Positions 52,226-61,891 are shown, numbered from the stretch's first letter. The stretch: DNA of 64,000 nt from Draconibacterium orientale (GCF_000626635.1 NZ_CP007451.1:3171501-3235500), one strand, 5' to 3'. Numbers and translations are program-made. The notes: generated by a model not told the origin, from the letters alone.

Positions 52226-54487
52226 TCACGCGTTTTGTTTTTTGATCAGATTCAATGCCGATCCGGCTTTAAACCACTCAATCTGTTGCTCATTGTAAGT
52301 GTGGTTCACTTTAATGGTGTCTTTCGATCCATCGGCATGAACGAGCTCCACAGTAAGTGGTTTGTCAGGTGCAAAATCCACCAGGTCAACAAAGTTGAAT
52401 GTATCGTCTTCCTGAACCAAGTCGTAATCGCTTTCATTATCGAACGTCAATCCTAACATTCCCTGTTTTTTCAGGTTGGTTTCGTGGATCCGTGCAAACG
52501 ATTTAACGATTACCGCTTTTACTCCCAAATGACGAGGCTCCATGGCGGCATGCTCGCGCGACGATCCTTCGCCATAGTTATGATCGCCAACCACAATCGT
52601 TGGAATTCCTTCAGCTTTGTACTGGCGCTGAACGGCAGGAACTGCATCGTATTCGCCGGTAAGCTGGTTTTTCACTTTGTTGGTTTCGCCATTAAACGCG
52701 TTAACGGCACCAATAAGCATGTTATTCGAAATGTTATCAAGGTGACCACGGAAACGTAACCACGGTCCGGCCATTGAAATGTGGTCGGTGGTACATTTTC
52801 CTTCGGCTTTAATCAGCAGTTTTGCACCTGTTATATTTTGTCCGTCCCATTTGTCGAAAGGCGATAAAAGCTGTAAACGATTCGAGTCGTCGGCAACATT
52901 CACCACAACGTTTGAACCGTCGGCTGCCGGAGCCTGGAACCCGGGATCTTTTACATCAAAGCCTTTGCTTGGCAATTCTTCGCCTGTTGGAAGGTCGAGT
53001 TTTACTTCTTCGCCGTTTTTGTTGGTCAGCGTGTCGGTAGCCGGATTAAAATCCAACCTGCCGGCAATGGCCAGCGCTGTTACCATTTCGGGCGATGTTA
53101 CAAAAGCGTGGGTATTCGGGTTCCCGTCGGCACGTTTCGAGAAGTTACGGTTGAACGAGTGCACAATCGTGTTTTTCTCTCCTTTTTCAGCTCCGGGGCG
53201 CGCCCACTGACCGATACATGGTCCACAGGCATTGGCAAATACTTTTCCGCCAATTTTTTCGAAAGTATCAATAAATCCATCGCGTTCGATGGTGTAACGC
53301 ACTTGCTCCGATCCCGGAGTAATGGTAAATTCCGATTTTGCGATCAAACCTTTTTCTTCGGCTTGTTTGGCAATCGATGCAGCGCGCGAAATATCTTCGT
53401 ACGATGAGTTGGTACAACTACCGATCAATCCCACCGATATATCCATTGGCCATCCATTGGCTTCGGCTTCAGCTTTCATTTTCGAGATAGGAGTAGCACG
53501 GTCGGGAGTAAATGGCCCGTTTACGTGTGGCTCCAGTTCTGAAAGATTGATCTCGATCAGCTCGTCGTAATATTGTTCAGGATTGGCATAAACCTCATCA
53601 TCGGCATCAAGGTGTTCTTTAACACCGTTGGCCAGATCGGCAACTTCTGCGCGACCTGTAGCGCGTAAATAACGCTCCATACTTTCGTCGTAAGCAAAAA
53701 TACTTGTGGTAGCACCTACTTCAGCACCCATATTACAGATCGTTCCTTTACCGGTTGCTGAAAGCGATTTTGCACCTTCGCCAAAGTATTCGATAATGGC
53801 CCCGGTTCCACCTTTTACGGTCAGGATTCCGGCCACTTTAAGAATTACATCTTTTGGAGCCGCCCAGCCACTTAGTTTCCCGGTGAGTTTTACACCGATC
53901 ATTTTGGGCATTTTTAGCTCCCAGGCCATTCCTGCCATCACATCAACAGCATCGGCACCGCCAACTCCAATGGCAACCATTCCCAGTCCACCCGCGTTAA
54001 CGGTGTGCGAGTCGGTTCCAATCATCATTCCACCCGGGAATGCATAATTTTCCAAAACCACCTGGTGAATAATACCGGCTCCCGGTTTCCAGAATCCTAT
54101 TCCGTATTTATTCGAAACGGACTCGAGGAAATCAAAAACTTCCTTATTAGCGGTTTTTGAAACAGAGAGGTCGGTTTTTCCTTCCACCTGCGCCTGAATC
54201 AAGTGATCGCAATGCACGGTTGACGGCACAGCTGTCCGCTTTTTTCCTGAGTTAATAAATTGAAGTAATGCCATCTGCGCAGTGGCGTCCTGCATGGCTA
54301 CCCGGTCGGGAGCAAAATCAACATAATCTGCTCCTCGTTTAAAGGCAGCTAATTCCTGCGCTGCAAACAGGTGAGAATAAAGAATTTTTTCTGCGTACGT
54401 CATTGGCTTATTCAGAATTCCTTTGGCTTGTTTCACCTTCTCAGGGAGTTCTGAATACACTTTTTTTACTAGGTCTAAATCAAACAT
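52226..54487 (-). CDS. acn: Aconitate hydratase (mitochondrial-like)
   Basis: From ATG 54487 ([20 protein letters not shown]) the protein is 753 residues. The iron-sulphur cluster ligands lie in [11 protein letters not shown] and [13 protein letters not shown] (three Cys). Substrate-site segments are [31 protein letters not shown], and, in the swivel domain, [24 protein letters not shown]. It interconverts citrate and isocitrate and is the first gene of the operon with the two isocitrate dehydrogenases and citrate synthase. A perfect FNR-type box lies about 200 bases upstream. Confidence 0.96.
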   Translation of the reverse strand: MFDLDLVKKVYSELPEKVKQAKGILNKPMTYAEKILYSHLFAAQELAAFKRGADYVDFAPDRVAMQDATAQMALLQFINSGKKRTAVPSTVHCDHLIQAQVEGKTDLSVSKTANKEVFDFLESVSNKYGIGFWKPGAGIIHQVVLENYAFPGGMMIGTDSHTVNAGGLGMVAIGVGGADAVDVMAGMAWELKMPKMIGVKLTGKLSGWAAPKDVILKVAGILTVKGGTGAIIEYFGEGAKSLSATGKGTICNMGAEVGATTSIFAYDESMERYLRATGRAEVADLANGVKEHLDADDEVYANPEQYYDELIEINLSELEPHVNGPFTPDRATPISKMKAEAEANGWPMDISVGLIGSCTNSSYEDISRAASIAKQAEEKGLIAKSEFTITPGSEQVRYTIERDGFIDTFEKIGGKVFANACGPCIGQWARPGAEKGEKNTIVHSFNRNFSKRADGNPNTHAFVTSPEMVTALAIAGRLDFNPATDTLTNKNGEEVKLDLPTGEELPSKGFDVKDPGFQAPAADGSNVVVNVADDSNRLQLLSPFDKWDGQNITGAKLLIKAEGKCTTDHISMAGPWLRFRGHLDNISNNMLIGAVNAFNGETNKVKNQLTGEYDAVPAVQRQYKAEGIPTIVVGDHNYGEGSSREHAAMEPRHLGVKAVIVKSFARIHETNLKKQGMLGLTFDNESDYDLVQEDDTFNFVDLVDFAPDKPLTVELVHADGSKDTIKVNHTYNEQQIEWFKAGSALNLIKKQNA

Positions 54488-54795
54488 AAGATATTTAGTT
54501 TTTTTGAATATTGTCGACGTATTATTTGTCGCTTTTACTAACAATAAATATCGTGAAAAGTTGACTTAATTCCTATAGAAATTAACTATTACAGTTCACT
54601 GATATCGATATATACCGTACATAAATAAACCATAATATAAGTTTTCTATTTGTAATTTTAATCACATAACATAGCCGGGGAGATTTGATATATATCAATA
54701 TGTGGAATTAATGAATCGGATGAATTGTTACGGTCTGATATTCAGTGTGTTAATTTATGGTTTTGTGCTACATTGATAACCCGAATTGTGTTATG
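54488..54795. other. Intergenic region upstream of the TCA operon
   Basis: This 308-base AT-rich region separates the aconitase start from the 3' end of crtI. It holds the FNR-type box at 54685-54698. I did not find a full TAnnTTTG promoter box on the minus strand. Confidence 0.5.
54685..54698. promoter_or_regulatory. Perfect FNR/CRP-type box TTGATATATATCAA
   Basis: The 14-bp perfect palindrome matches the FNR consensus TTGAT-N4-ATCAA exactly. It lies 198 bases before the aconitase start codon and 98 bases from the crtI stop codon. By position it could link the TCA-cycle operon to oxygen supply or another signal sensed by a CRP/FNR-family protein. Confidence 0.5.
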
Positions 54796-56271
54796 TTATG
54801 AAACATGTTGCTGAATGCGCTTAAAAGCTAGTTTTGAGCTGATTATAGCCATCGGAATTCCGGCGCCGGGAACAGTGGAGGCACCAACATAAAAAACGTT
54901 CTTGTATTTCTCGTCGATATTGCGCGGGCGCATTATGCCAATTTGGTTCATGTTGTGCGAAAGGCCAAGTCCGGCGCCGCGATGTAAATTAAAGCGGTTT
55001 TGCCACACTTGTGGCGTATAAATGGTGCGCGATACGATTTCGTCTTTTATATTCGTTCCAATCCGTTCCGAGAAGTCTTCAATAATACTGTCAACGATCT
55101 GATCTTTATCCGACCAGTCTCTTTTGAAATAAAGGTTAGGCACCGGGCAAACAAAAAACAGGCTTTCGCAACCTTCGGGTGCGCAATCGTTATTGTGTTT
55201 CGAGAGGACATTTACATAGTAATACGGTTTCTGTAATGTCCCCGGGTCCTTCATTACATTTTCGGCATAGTCTTTATAATTCGTTCCCAGGTAATAGTTG
55301 TGATGATTTACCTGTGGTAGTTTGCATTTTAGCCCGATGTAAAAGGTAAGGTAGCCCATTGTCCAGCTCATTTTGTCGAGTTTGGGGGGAGCATAAGCCG
55401 GACGTTTAAAAATATTCCCTCTGAACCAGGCTGCATCCGAATTAATAAGGTAACTGTCGGCCGACCACGTTTTTCCGTTTTGATCGGTAAGCGATTGAAG
55501 TACTCCGTTGTTTTCTGTGAATCCTTTTATTTCGGTGTTGTAAAGGATTTTTACGTTTTCCTTTTTGAGCACATCCACAAAACCTTCAATAATTTTATAC
55601 ATTCCGCCTTTTACGTTGTAGTAGCCGTCGTGTTTAAATTCGGTGTACGAAAGCAGGCTGTAGATTCCCATGGTATCGAAAGGTGTACGCCCGAGGAAAA
55701 AAGCCACTAGCGAAATAATCTGTTGTGCCTGCGATGACGAAAAGTATTTTGTAACGTGGTTCCAGAAGCTTTTGAACAATACCGGAATATGCACCGGGTT
55801 TACACGCATTAATGCCCATACATAACCCGCCAGCGAGTCGAAGTTTTGTTTGATTACAATATCAACGGTGTCGAGGAAAAGCGCACCGGCTTTGTCCATG
55901 TAACGCTCAAACTTTTCTTTAAAATCGGGTTCGATGTCGGCAAATTGTTCGGCCAGTTTATCAATGTCTTTATACAAAAAATAGGTTTTGTCGTCGCCTC
56001 TGAAATTTACCGTGTAAAGCGGATCGAGTTCCACATATTCAAACGGCAGCTGAATGCCACATTCTTTGGCAAACTCCTCAAATTCGTATGACATGCTGAA
56101 AAAACTGGGACCGGTATCGAAAGTAAAACCATCTTTTTTTATCTGGTTCAGCCTTCCGCCGGCTTGTTCGTTCTTTTCCAGCATTTCAACTTTGTAACCG
56201 TTTTTTACCAGGCGAATTGCTGTTGCCAGTCCACCGATTCCGGCACCTACTATCAAAACCTTTTTCTTCAT
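54796..56271 (-). CDS. crtI: Phytoene desaturase
   Basis: The 491-residue FAD enzyme introduces double bases into phytoene to give lycopene. The dinucleotide-binding motif VLIVGAGIGGLATAIRLVKNG is at the N-terminus and the C-terminal signature FYVGASTVPGAGIPMAIISSKLA is intact. It is the last gene of a nine-gene operon; its start overlaps the stop of the TPR-type gene by 4 bases, implying coupled translation. The number of desaturation steps (four are needed for lycopene) cannot be read from the sequence. Confidence 0.95.
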   Translation of the reverse strand: MKKKVLIVGAGIGGLATAIRLVKNGYKVEMLEKNEQAGGRLNQIKKDGFTFDTGPSFFSMSYEFEEFAKECGIQLPFEYVELDPLYTVNFRGDDKTYFLYKDIDKLAEQFADIEPDFKEKFERYMDKAGALFLDTVDIVIKQNFDSLAGYVWALMRVNPVHIPVLFKSFWNHVTKYFSSSQAQQIISLVAFFLGRTPFDTMGIYSLLSYTEFKHDGYYNVKGGMYKIIEGFVDVLKKENVKILYNTEIKGFTENNGVLQSLTDQNGKTWSADSYLINSDAAWFRGNIFKRPAYAPPKLDKMSWTMGYLTFYIGLKCKLPQVNHHNYYLGTNYKDYAENVMKDPGTLQKPYYYVNVLSKHNNDCAPEGCESLFFVCPVPNLYFKRDWSDKDQIVDSIIEDFSERIGTNIKDEIVSRTIYTPQVWQNRFNLHRGAGLGLSHNMNQIGIMRPRNIDEKYKNVFYVGASTVPGAGIPMAIISSKLAFKRIQQHVS

Positions 56272-57011
56272 TGTTGTTTCAGTTTTGTTTTTAAGTCAGG
56301 ATAAAGTTCGTCTTTAATCCATTTAAAATTGGGTTCAAATTTTAATGCTTTCTCGTATATAACCTGCGCTTTGCCAAATTCGTTCAATTCTTCATAAGAT
56401 TGTGCGGTTAAACTCAGTAAACTCAGGTAATTCCAATTGTTCTTTAATTCTTCGGGTGAAGTCTCCATTTGCTTAATGGCCAGCAAAAAATGCTCGATGG
56501 CTACTTGTTTCGATCCGCCAAAAACAGCCGGCATATAAAAATACGCATTGCCATATTGCACATGGGCAAAAGGGAGTTGGTTGTTTAATTCCAGCGCCCG
56601 ATCAGCATTTTTAATACACCTGCGTCCAAAGATTGGTGCCTTTATTGGCGACAGGCCAATTTTAAAGCCCCAGAAAGCCGCTTCATACGCATTCACAAGT
56701 GCCGGATCAAAGTTTTTATTCTCCAAGATGTCCAGGTTGTTTTCAGCCAGATCGAGGTAATGTTTGGCTTTCTTATCATCATCTTCAGCCAGACAATAAC
56801 CAATGTAACCGTATTGGTAGTTTACCAGTTCGCTGAGGTAAGCCGCATTTCCTGTTTTGTTTTGCTCCATACTATCGATCACTATTTGCCAATCAATCAT
56901 GCGATTGCTAATATAGGCCGCATAAATTTTTTCCTTGTTCGAAGCAAAAGCACTTCCCGAAAGGGAAAAGGCTAAAAGCAGTGTAATTATGATATCGTTC
57001 TTCCTTTCCAT
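56268..57011 (-). CDS. Periplasmic TPR-like protein in the carotenoid operon
   Basis: The 247-residue protein has a signal peptide (DIIITLLLAFSLSGSAFA). Helix-turn-helix repeats with TPR character follow (YAAYISNRMIDWQIVIDSM; ALELNNQLPFAHVQYGNAYF; LLSLTAQSYEELNEFGKAQVIYEKALKFEP). It overlaps its neighbours on both sides (25 bases with the glycosyltransferase, 4 with crtI). It therefore belongs firmly to the operon, although TPR proteins are not standard carotenoid enzymes. A role in assembling the membrane enzymes or in placing pigment in the envelope is a guess. Confidence 0.75.
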   Translation of the reverse strand: MERKNDIIITLLLAFSLSGSAFASNKEKIYAAYISNRMIDWQIVIDSMEQNKTGNAAYLSELVNYQYGYIGYCLAEDDDKKAKHYLDLAENNLDILENKNFDPALVNAYEAAFWGFKIGLSPIKAPIFGRRCIKNADRALELNNQLPFAHVQYGNAYFYMPAVFGGSKQVAIEHFLLAIKQMETSPEELKNNWNYLSLLSLTAQSYEELNEFGKAQVIYEKALKFEPNFKWIKDELYPDLKTKLKQQ

Positions 57012-58078
57012 TGGTAGGCTTTTTTTGATTTATTGAGAAATGCTTTTATAATGAAAATACCCAGCACTACTTGTTGAGGAATTGCCAACAGCAGATTTTT
57101 TAACCGATTTTGATGGCTGATAACACTAATTAAAATACGAATGCTAACCAGCATGAACAAATAGATAAAAATGTGTACTGTTGGCAAAGCAATAAGAACG
57201 GGAATAAATCCCAGTGTGGTAATTAGCCAAAAAAGAACAGCCATTATCCCGGAGTTCCCGAAGAACATAATTACATTTTTTGAGAAGCCGTTTACAGCGT
57301 CGCTAAACGAATTGTACATGCGACAGGAAATTGAAGCATTTCCCGACAGACAAGCGATTTGTATTCCATTTTGCTTGAAGAAACGAGCTATTGAGATATC
57401 TTCCACTTTGTTATTCCGAAAGTTGTAATGCGGTTGTGTTTCACGATATATTTTGGCATCAAACAGCATAAACTGGCCGTTTGCTGCTGCCATCGACGAA
57501 ACGGGCATAACCCGTACAAAAATCAAGGGCAACAAACTTAGCAGAATGAAATTCATTATCGGCACCGTGAGGTATTCGCCCCAGGTGTGCATAATTTGTT
57601 TGGGGAAAATGGATAACAATCCTAAGTTGTGTTGTTGCACTTTGGCAATTGTTCCGGCGATTATTGCTCCCGAAATTCGAACATCAGCATCCAGAAACAA
57701 AAAGTAACTTCCTTTCGCTTCCAGTGCTAATTGGTAACAACCATAGTTTTTCCCCAACCAACCGTTTGGTAGTCCGTCAGAATTGAATAGCTGAAAACGC
57801 TGATCTGTTTTTGTGAACGATTCAACAATTTTAGCGGTTTTATCCGTCGATTGATCGTTAAAAACCAGTACCTCAAAATTTTGCCATTTCTGCTGTTGGA
57901 TATCCTTAAGCAGGCGGCCAATGTTTTGTTCTTCGTTACGCGCCGGAATAAGGATGGAAACCAGCGGACTAAAATCGTTTGGGCAAGGGGGAAGTGGCTG
58001 CCTGAAAATTGCATTCAGCAAAACAACACCAAGTTGTGTCGCCGTAAAACCGAATATGATCCACGCTGCAATTATCAT
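56987..58078 (-). CDS. Family 2 glycosyltransferase of the carotenoid operon (CrtQ-like)
   Basis: The 363-residue membrane-bound enzyme has an N-terminal helix (MIIAAWIIFGFTATQLGVVLL). A GT-A domain follows with SILIPARNEEQNIGRLL, EVLVFNDQSTDKT, the metal-binding FLFLDADVRI and the acceptor-side NNKVEDISIARFFK. C-terminal hydrophobic helices complete it. This layout matches CrtQ of the staphyloxanthin pathway, which glycosylates a carotenoid acid, and the neighbouring acyltransferase matches CrtO. It probably attaches a sugar to a hydroxyl or carboxyl end of the carotenoid. Confidence 0.85.
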   Translation of the reverse strand: MIIAAWIIFGFTATQLGVVLLNAIFRQPLPPCPNDFSPLVSILIPARNEEQNIGRLLKDIQQQKWQNFEVLVFNDQSTDKTAKIVESFTKTDQRFQLFNSDGLPNGWLGKNYGCYQLALEAKGSYFLFLDADVRISGAIIAGTIAKVQQHNLGLLSIFPKQIMHTWGEYLTVPIMNFILLSLLPLIFVRVMPVSSMAAANGQFMLFDAKIYRETQPHYNFRNNKVEDISIARFFKQNGIQIACLSGNASISCRMYNSFSDAVNGFSKNVIMFFGNSGIMAVLFWLITTLGFIPVLIALPTVHIFIYLFMLVSIRILISVISHQNRLKNLLLAIPQQVVLGIFIIKAFLNKSKKAYQWKGRTIS

Positions 58079-58080
58079 TG

Positions 58081-58701
58081 TTAAATCTCTTTTTTAGCTT
58101 GTGTTTGCAAACACTGTTCGTAAAAAGTGTTGTATGCGTTTTCTATTTCATCAACGTTCCAGGCACCGGTGTAATGATGCAGATTGAAAAACGCATTTGG
58201 TTTTGCATCGGCGAAATAATCGATGAGGTTGGCCTGAAAAATGATCTGAATATCATTTTTTGTGCGTTGCAGAATCTTTTCAGTTCCCTTCTCGAACACA
58301 AATTTGTTTTGATAGATGCTTTTTATGTTCCCCTGTGGAAATAACAAAACCAGGTTCTGTGCATCCGACAATAATTTGGCGGTGTAATCAAAGGTTTCAA
58401 AAATTGACTTCGATTGTTTTGTTATGGAAAAGCCACCGGTATATTGGAAAAACCAGTTTTTTCGAAGTTCTTCTTCAAGCATCATAAAATGGTATTTCCG
58501 TTTAAACAATTGCTGATTGGTGTACAAAGTCCATATTCCGTCCCACCAGCTCACGTGATTGCAAATCAAAAGAATTGGCAAGCTTTTATCCTGTACCGCG
58601 CCATTAATGGTAAACGACTGAAAGTGTCTTTTCATTTTCCAGAGTACATAATTTCTGAAAAACGGGTCGAGGACAAAATTATGTTTTGCTTTTATGATCA
58701 A
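58081..58701 (-). CDS. PlsC-family acyltransferase of the carotenoid operon
   Basis: The 206-residue protein has the catalytic NHxxxxD-type motif in LICNHVSWWDGIW (His-Val-Ser-Trp-Trp-Asp) and a conserved VLLFPQGNIKS segment (motif III, PxG). The Lys/Arg-rich region MMLEEELRKNWFF is also typical. In this operon it most likely esterifies the sugar or hydroxyl of the carotenoid with a fatty acid, as CrtO does in staphyloxanthin synthesis. It starts 5 bases after cruF and ends 3 bases before the glycosyltransferase gene. Confidence 0.8.
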   Translation of the reverse strand: MIIKAKHNFVLDPFFRNYVLWKMKRHFQSFTINGAVQDKSLPILLICNHVSWWDGIWTLYTNQQLFKRKYHFMMLEEELRKNWFFQYTGGFSITKQSKSIFETFDYTAKLLSDAQNLVLLFPQGNIKSIYQNKFVFEKGTEKILQRTKNDIQIIFQANLIDYFADAKPNAFFNLHHYTGAWNVDEIENAYNTFYEQCLQTQAKKEI

Positions 58702-58705
58702 AGTT

Positions 58706-59380
58706 TTAGTTTAAAGTTAAAAGTAAGGCGGCAAAAAATAAAGCCTGAATTCCAAAAACCACCGGTGCAATCCGGTTTTTCGTATTTATTTTCAACAGCT
58801 TGATGACCAGTGAAAAAAGCAATGCCAAAAGAAACCAGGCCACGTAGTTTTGCACCGGAACTGCTGATTCGCTGAACGTCCACATGGAAAGGTTCGGCGC
58901 TACTTGTTCCAAAAGCACATCGTAGGTCAGCAATAAAAATGATGCTCCAAAAACTTTAAATAGGGGATTCCAGTTGGTTCTTTCCATTACCGAGTTCGAC
59001 ACATAAACAAGCAGCAGCCAGTTTAGTCCGATAATAAGCGGCGTGTTAAAAAGTTTTATGCCCAATCCGTGACCGTATGTGTAGTGGCCAAAAATACTTC
59101 CGGTGTTTACACCAATCAACTCAACCATAAAACTTGCTGCGTAAATGAATATAAAGACCAATATTGTTTTTGCGGAAAATTTGCTGTGAAACAAGCCAAC
59201 GACCAAGCTACTCAGCAATAAAGCAAAAGGCGTTAAGTGGATGAAAAACGGACGGGTTGAGGGCATGGTGAGTCCTGAAAAACCTACCAGATAAAAAATA
59301 ATGATGATCGACACAAGGTAGCTGAAATTCGAACGGAAGGATTGTGCTATGTTTCTGATGTTAATCATTTGCTCCTCCAT
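58706..59380 (-). CDS. cruF: CruF-type carotenoid 1',2'-hydratase
   Basis: The 224-residue integral membrane protein belongs to the DUF422/carotenoid biosynthesis family, with about seven hydrophobic segments. Conserved residues are seen in ELIGVNTGSIFGHYTYG, LFNTPLIIGLNWLLLVY and SFLLLTYDVLLEQVAP. CruF adds water to the psi end of gamma-carotene, giving the 1'-hydroxyl that can then be glycosylated. It overlaps the lycopene cyclase gene by 16 bases. An alternative start at the ATG five codons in would end the overlap. Confidence 0.85.
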   Translation of the reverse strand: MEEQMINIRNIAQSFRSNFSYLVSIIIIFYLVGFSGLTMPSTRPFFIHLTPFALLLSSLVVGLFHSKFSAKTILVFIFIYAASFMVELIGVNTGSIFGHYTYGHGLGIKLFNTPLIIGLNWLLLVYVSNSVMERTNWNPLFKVFGASFLLLTYDVLLEQVAPNLSMWTFSESAVPVQNYVAWFLLALLFSLVIKLLKINTKNRIAPVVFGIQALFFAALLLTLN

Positions 59381-60051
59381 TTTATTAGCTGTTCAATAAG
59401 CAGAAAGTTATATAAAATCATGCTAAAAGCATAGGCAAAATCTTCAACAGGAATAGTGAAAACCCGTAATCCCAGGTTTTCGTTGTTGTTGTACCATACT
59501 ACTTCTCCATTGATATACGATCCGGTTAAAATTCCGTTTACGATCAAAAATGGAATAAGGATGACGATGAAAGTGATAAAAAACGAACGGGGAATTCTGC
59601 TGCTTAAAAGTAAAGCCAGCAGCAAAGCAACCGCGAGTTTCAGTGAAATGTAAAACGTGTAGCTTTTATCAATGTTGAAAACGGCTATTAATACGCACAA
59701 AACAATTAGTGCTATTGTCAATGCCATATTTATTGACTTGGGTATTTCCAGCTTTGGAAAATATTCCCGGATAGATTCGTGCAGGAAAATACTGGCATAG
59801 GGAATAACCACAAAAAACAGGATTTCTTCTAAAGGAAGCGAAAACAAATAAATGCCGGAAAGATATTCCGGGTTAAAACCCCAAATTCCCCGGTTTGTAA
59901 AATTCACATCGAAAATGATATACACCAAAGCCACCAACAGAATGGAAGAAAAAACATATTTCCACTGTTTGTAAAACTGCAGTCGTTTATCGAAACTGAG
60001 GAGCAAAGGCACTGCGCCGGAAGCCGTAAGTAGTATAAAGTACAATGACAT
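59365..60051 (-). CDS. Lycopene cyclase (CrtYcd-type, fused)
   Basis: The 228-residue membrane protein consists of two copies of the lycopene-cyclase domain, as in the fused CrtYcd type. The first copy has the conserved segment IYLFSLPLEEILFFVVIPYAS and the second shows the related region near VFTIPVEDFAYAFSMILYNFLL. Seven hydrophobic stretches are visible. It forms beta rings on lycopene; in operons with CruF the product is usually cyclised at one end only. The C-terminal end overlaps cruF. Confidence 0.88.
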   Translation of the reverse strand: MSLYFILLTASGAVPLLLSFDKRLQFYKQWKYVFSSILLVALVYIIFDVNFTNRGIWGFNPEYLSGIYLFSLPLEEILFFVVIPYASIFLHESIREYFPKLEIPKSINMALTIALIVLCVLIAVFNIDKSYTFYISLKLAVALLLALLLSSRIPRSFFITFIVILIPFLIVNGILTGSYINGEVVWYNNNENLGLRVFTIPVEDFAYAFSMILYNFLLIEQLIKWRSK

Positions 60052-60525
60052 TTATTTCTTTAAAAAACGAGATTGAAAAATCAGTAATCCATAGTTGTCA
60101 AAATCGCGAATGTTCTTTCCGCGATGATGTGCCAGGTGTGCCTCGCGAACGGCCCTGAGGTATTTATTTTTTGTATGGGTTAAAAACGGAATGTTGAGCC
60201 GTTGGTGGATCATTACATCGTGAATGGCGAAGTAGGTCAGCCCGTACAAACTAATTCCAATGCCCAAAGAAATTAGTGCCGGGATATGAAAGAAGAAACC
60301 AACGATAAGAACAACGATTGCCGGAATGGCGTAAACGAGGAAAAAGTAATCATTCTTTTCGAAGCCGGGTTTGTACAACTCGGTTTGCGAGGCGTTTTTT
60401 TTGTGGTCGTTTACATGATGATCGCGGTGCCATTTCCACAAAAAACCATGCATCACAAATTTATGGTTCGACCATGCAACGAACTCCATAAAACAAAAGG
60501 CTGCTATGGCAATTAGTATATTCAC
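60052..60525 (-). CDS. crtZ: Beta-carotene hydroxylase
   Basis: The 157-residue di-iron membrane hydroxylase of the sterol-desaturase family carries all four His clusters: HKFVMH, HRDHH, HDVMIHQR and HLAHH. It hydroxylates the beta ring at C-3. It is placed between idi (4-base overlap) and the lycopene cyclase (directly adjacent), so it is part of the same transcript. Confidence 0.95.
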   Translation of the reverse strand: MNILIAIAAFCFMEFVAWSNHKFVMHGFLWKWHRDHHVNDHKKNASQTELYKPGFEKNDYFFLVYAIPAIVVLIVGFFFHIPALISLGIGISLYGLTYFAIHDVMIHQRLNIPFLTHTKNKYLRAVREAHLAHHRGKNIRDFDNYGLLIFQSRFLKK

Positions 60526-61058
60526 GTTTGTACTTTTAAATGTTCTTCAACGCGCTCGTATATCTTTTTAAACCAAACGGTGTAGTTCTCCGGATTGTTC
60601 TTTATGTCCTTTCTTAATTCTTCGAAGTTGATGTATTTCCAACTGGAAACTTCATCGGCATTTGGCTCCGGCTTATCATCGCTGAAACCAATAAAAACAC
60701 GGTCGAGTTCGTGTTCAGTCAGCCGATTATCTAACTCTTCTTTGTAGGTAAAAGCAAATATTTCCTGTAAGGGCGCCTGCATTCCCATTTCTTGCATTAA
60801 TCGGCGGTTGGCTGCGTCAATGCTGGTTTCGCCGGGGAAGGGGTGGCTGCAGCAGGTATTGGTCCAAAGCCCGTTGGAGTGATACTTGTTTAAGGCCCGC
60901 TGATGAATGAGCCATTCGCCTTTTGAATTGACGATAAACACAGAAATGGCCCGATGGAGCAGCCCTTTTACGTGCGCCTCCATTTTTTCCATTTCTCCAA
61001 GTACCTTGTCGTTTTCGTTAACCAGGATAACTTTTTCTATTTTGTTGTTGTTCGTCAT
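60522..61058 (-). CDS. idi: Isopentenyl-diphosphate delta-isomerase, type I
   Basis: The 178-residue Nudix-fold enzyme balances isopentenyl and dimethylallyl diphosphate for carotenoid precursors. The catalytic Cys is in TNTCCSHPFPGE, the metal ligands in HRAISVFIVNSKGEWLIHQR and the catalytic Glu in KEELDNRLTEHELDRVF. It overlaps crtB and crtZ by 4 bases each. Presence of a dedicated idi in the operon suggests precursor supply is set together with pigment synthesis. Confidence 0.95.
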   Translation of the reverse strand: MTNNNKIEKVILVNENDKVLGEMEKMEAHVKGLLHRAISVFIVNSKGEWLIHQRALNKYHSNGLWTNTCCSHPFPGETSIDAANRRLMQEMGMQAPLQEIFAFTYKEELDNRLTEHELDRVFIGFSDDKPEPNADEVSSWKYINFEELRKDIKNNPENYTVWFKKIYERVEEHLKVQT

Positions 61059-61891
61059 ACGAGTCTGAGATTATAGAGTGTTTTTGCTTTTACCATGATC
61101 AGCATTTTTTTGTAGTTCGGAATGCGCACCCTGTTTTGCATAATTACCGATGCCGGCGTTTCTTTTAATTTATTTAGCAGTAAGCGATAATAATTATAAG
61201 CCAAAAGCACCGCCAGTTTCGATTTTCCGGGCAGCATTTTAATGCCTTCGTAAGCCGCTTCAAAATCGGTTTCAATATCTTTTATAATGCGCTTCTTTTC
61301 TTCGTCGCAGAAATCTTTGGTGCATAATTCCGCAAAATAAGTCCGGCCTAAGGTTTCGGTGTCTTCACGCAGGTCGCGCAAAAAGTTTACTTTCTGAAAA
61401 GCAGAGCCAAGTTTCATGGCAGGAGTCACCAGCTCGTCGAATTTTTCCTGATCACCATCGCAAAATACTTTTAAACACATCAAACCAACTACATCGGCCG
61501 AACCGTAAATGTATTGGTTAGCCTCAAGTTTTGTTTTGTATTCTTTTTTCTCCAGATCATATCTCATGCTGGTAAGAAAGGCATCGACATGAGCCAGCGA
61601 GATATTGTATTTTTTTACGGTGTACTGAAATGCCTGAAGAACCGGATTCAGACTGATGCCGCGTTTCATGGCATCTTTAAAATCTTCGTCAAATTTATTG
61701 AGCAGGTAGGCTTTGTCGTTATCGTGAAAAGTGTCCACTATTTCATCGGCCAAACGAACAAAACCGTAAATGCTGTAAATAGCATCCCGATGTTCTTTAC
61801 TCAACAAACTCGTGGCATACGAAAAGGAGGTGCTGTAACTGGCTGTTACAACCTTCGAGATCTTTATTGAACAGGCGTTGTACAATCTCAT
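61055..61891 (-). CDS. crtB: Phytoene synthase
   Basis: The 278-residue enzyme condenses two geranylgeranyl diphosphates. The two Asp-rich substrate-binding regions are present: FVRLADEIVDTFHD and VNFLRDLREDTETLGRTYF. The N-terminal SYSTSFSYATSLL is typical. It is the first gene of the operon; the 200 bases in front of it (61892-62091) must hold the promoter, but I found no full match to the -7 consensus and no known regulator site there. Confidence 0.95.
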   Translation of the reverse strand: MRLYNACSIKISKVVTASYSTSFSYATSLLSKEHRDAIYSIYGFVRLADEIVDTFHDNDKAYLLNKFDEDFKDAMKRGISLNPVLQAFQYTVKKYNISLAHVDAFLTSMRYDLEKKEYKTKLEANQYIYGSADVVGLMCLKVFCDGDQEKFDELVTPAMKLGSAFQKVNFLRDLREDTETLGRTYFAELCTKDFCDEEKKRIIKDIETDFEAAYEGIKMLPGKSKLAVLLAYNYYRLLLNKLKETPASVIMQNRVRIPNYKKMLIMVKAKTLYNLRLV

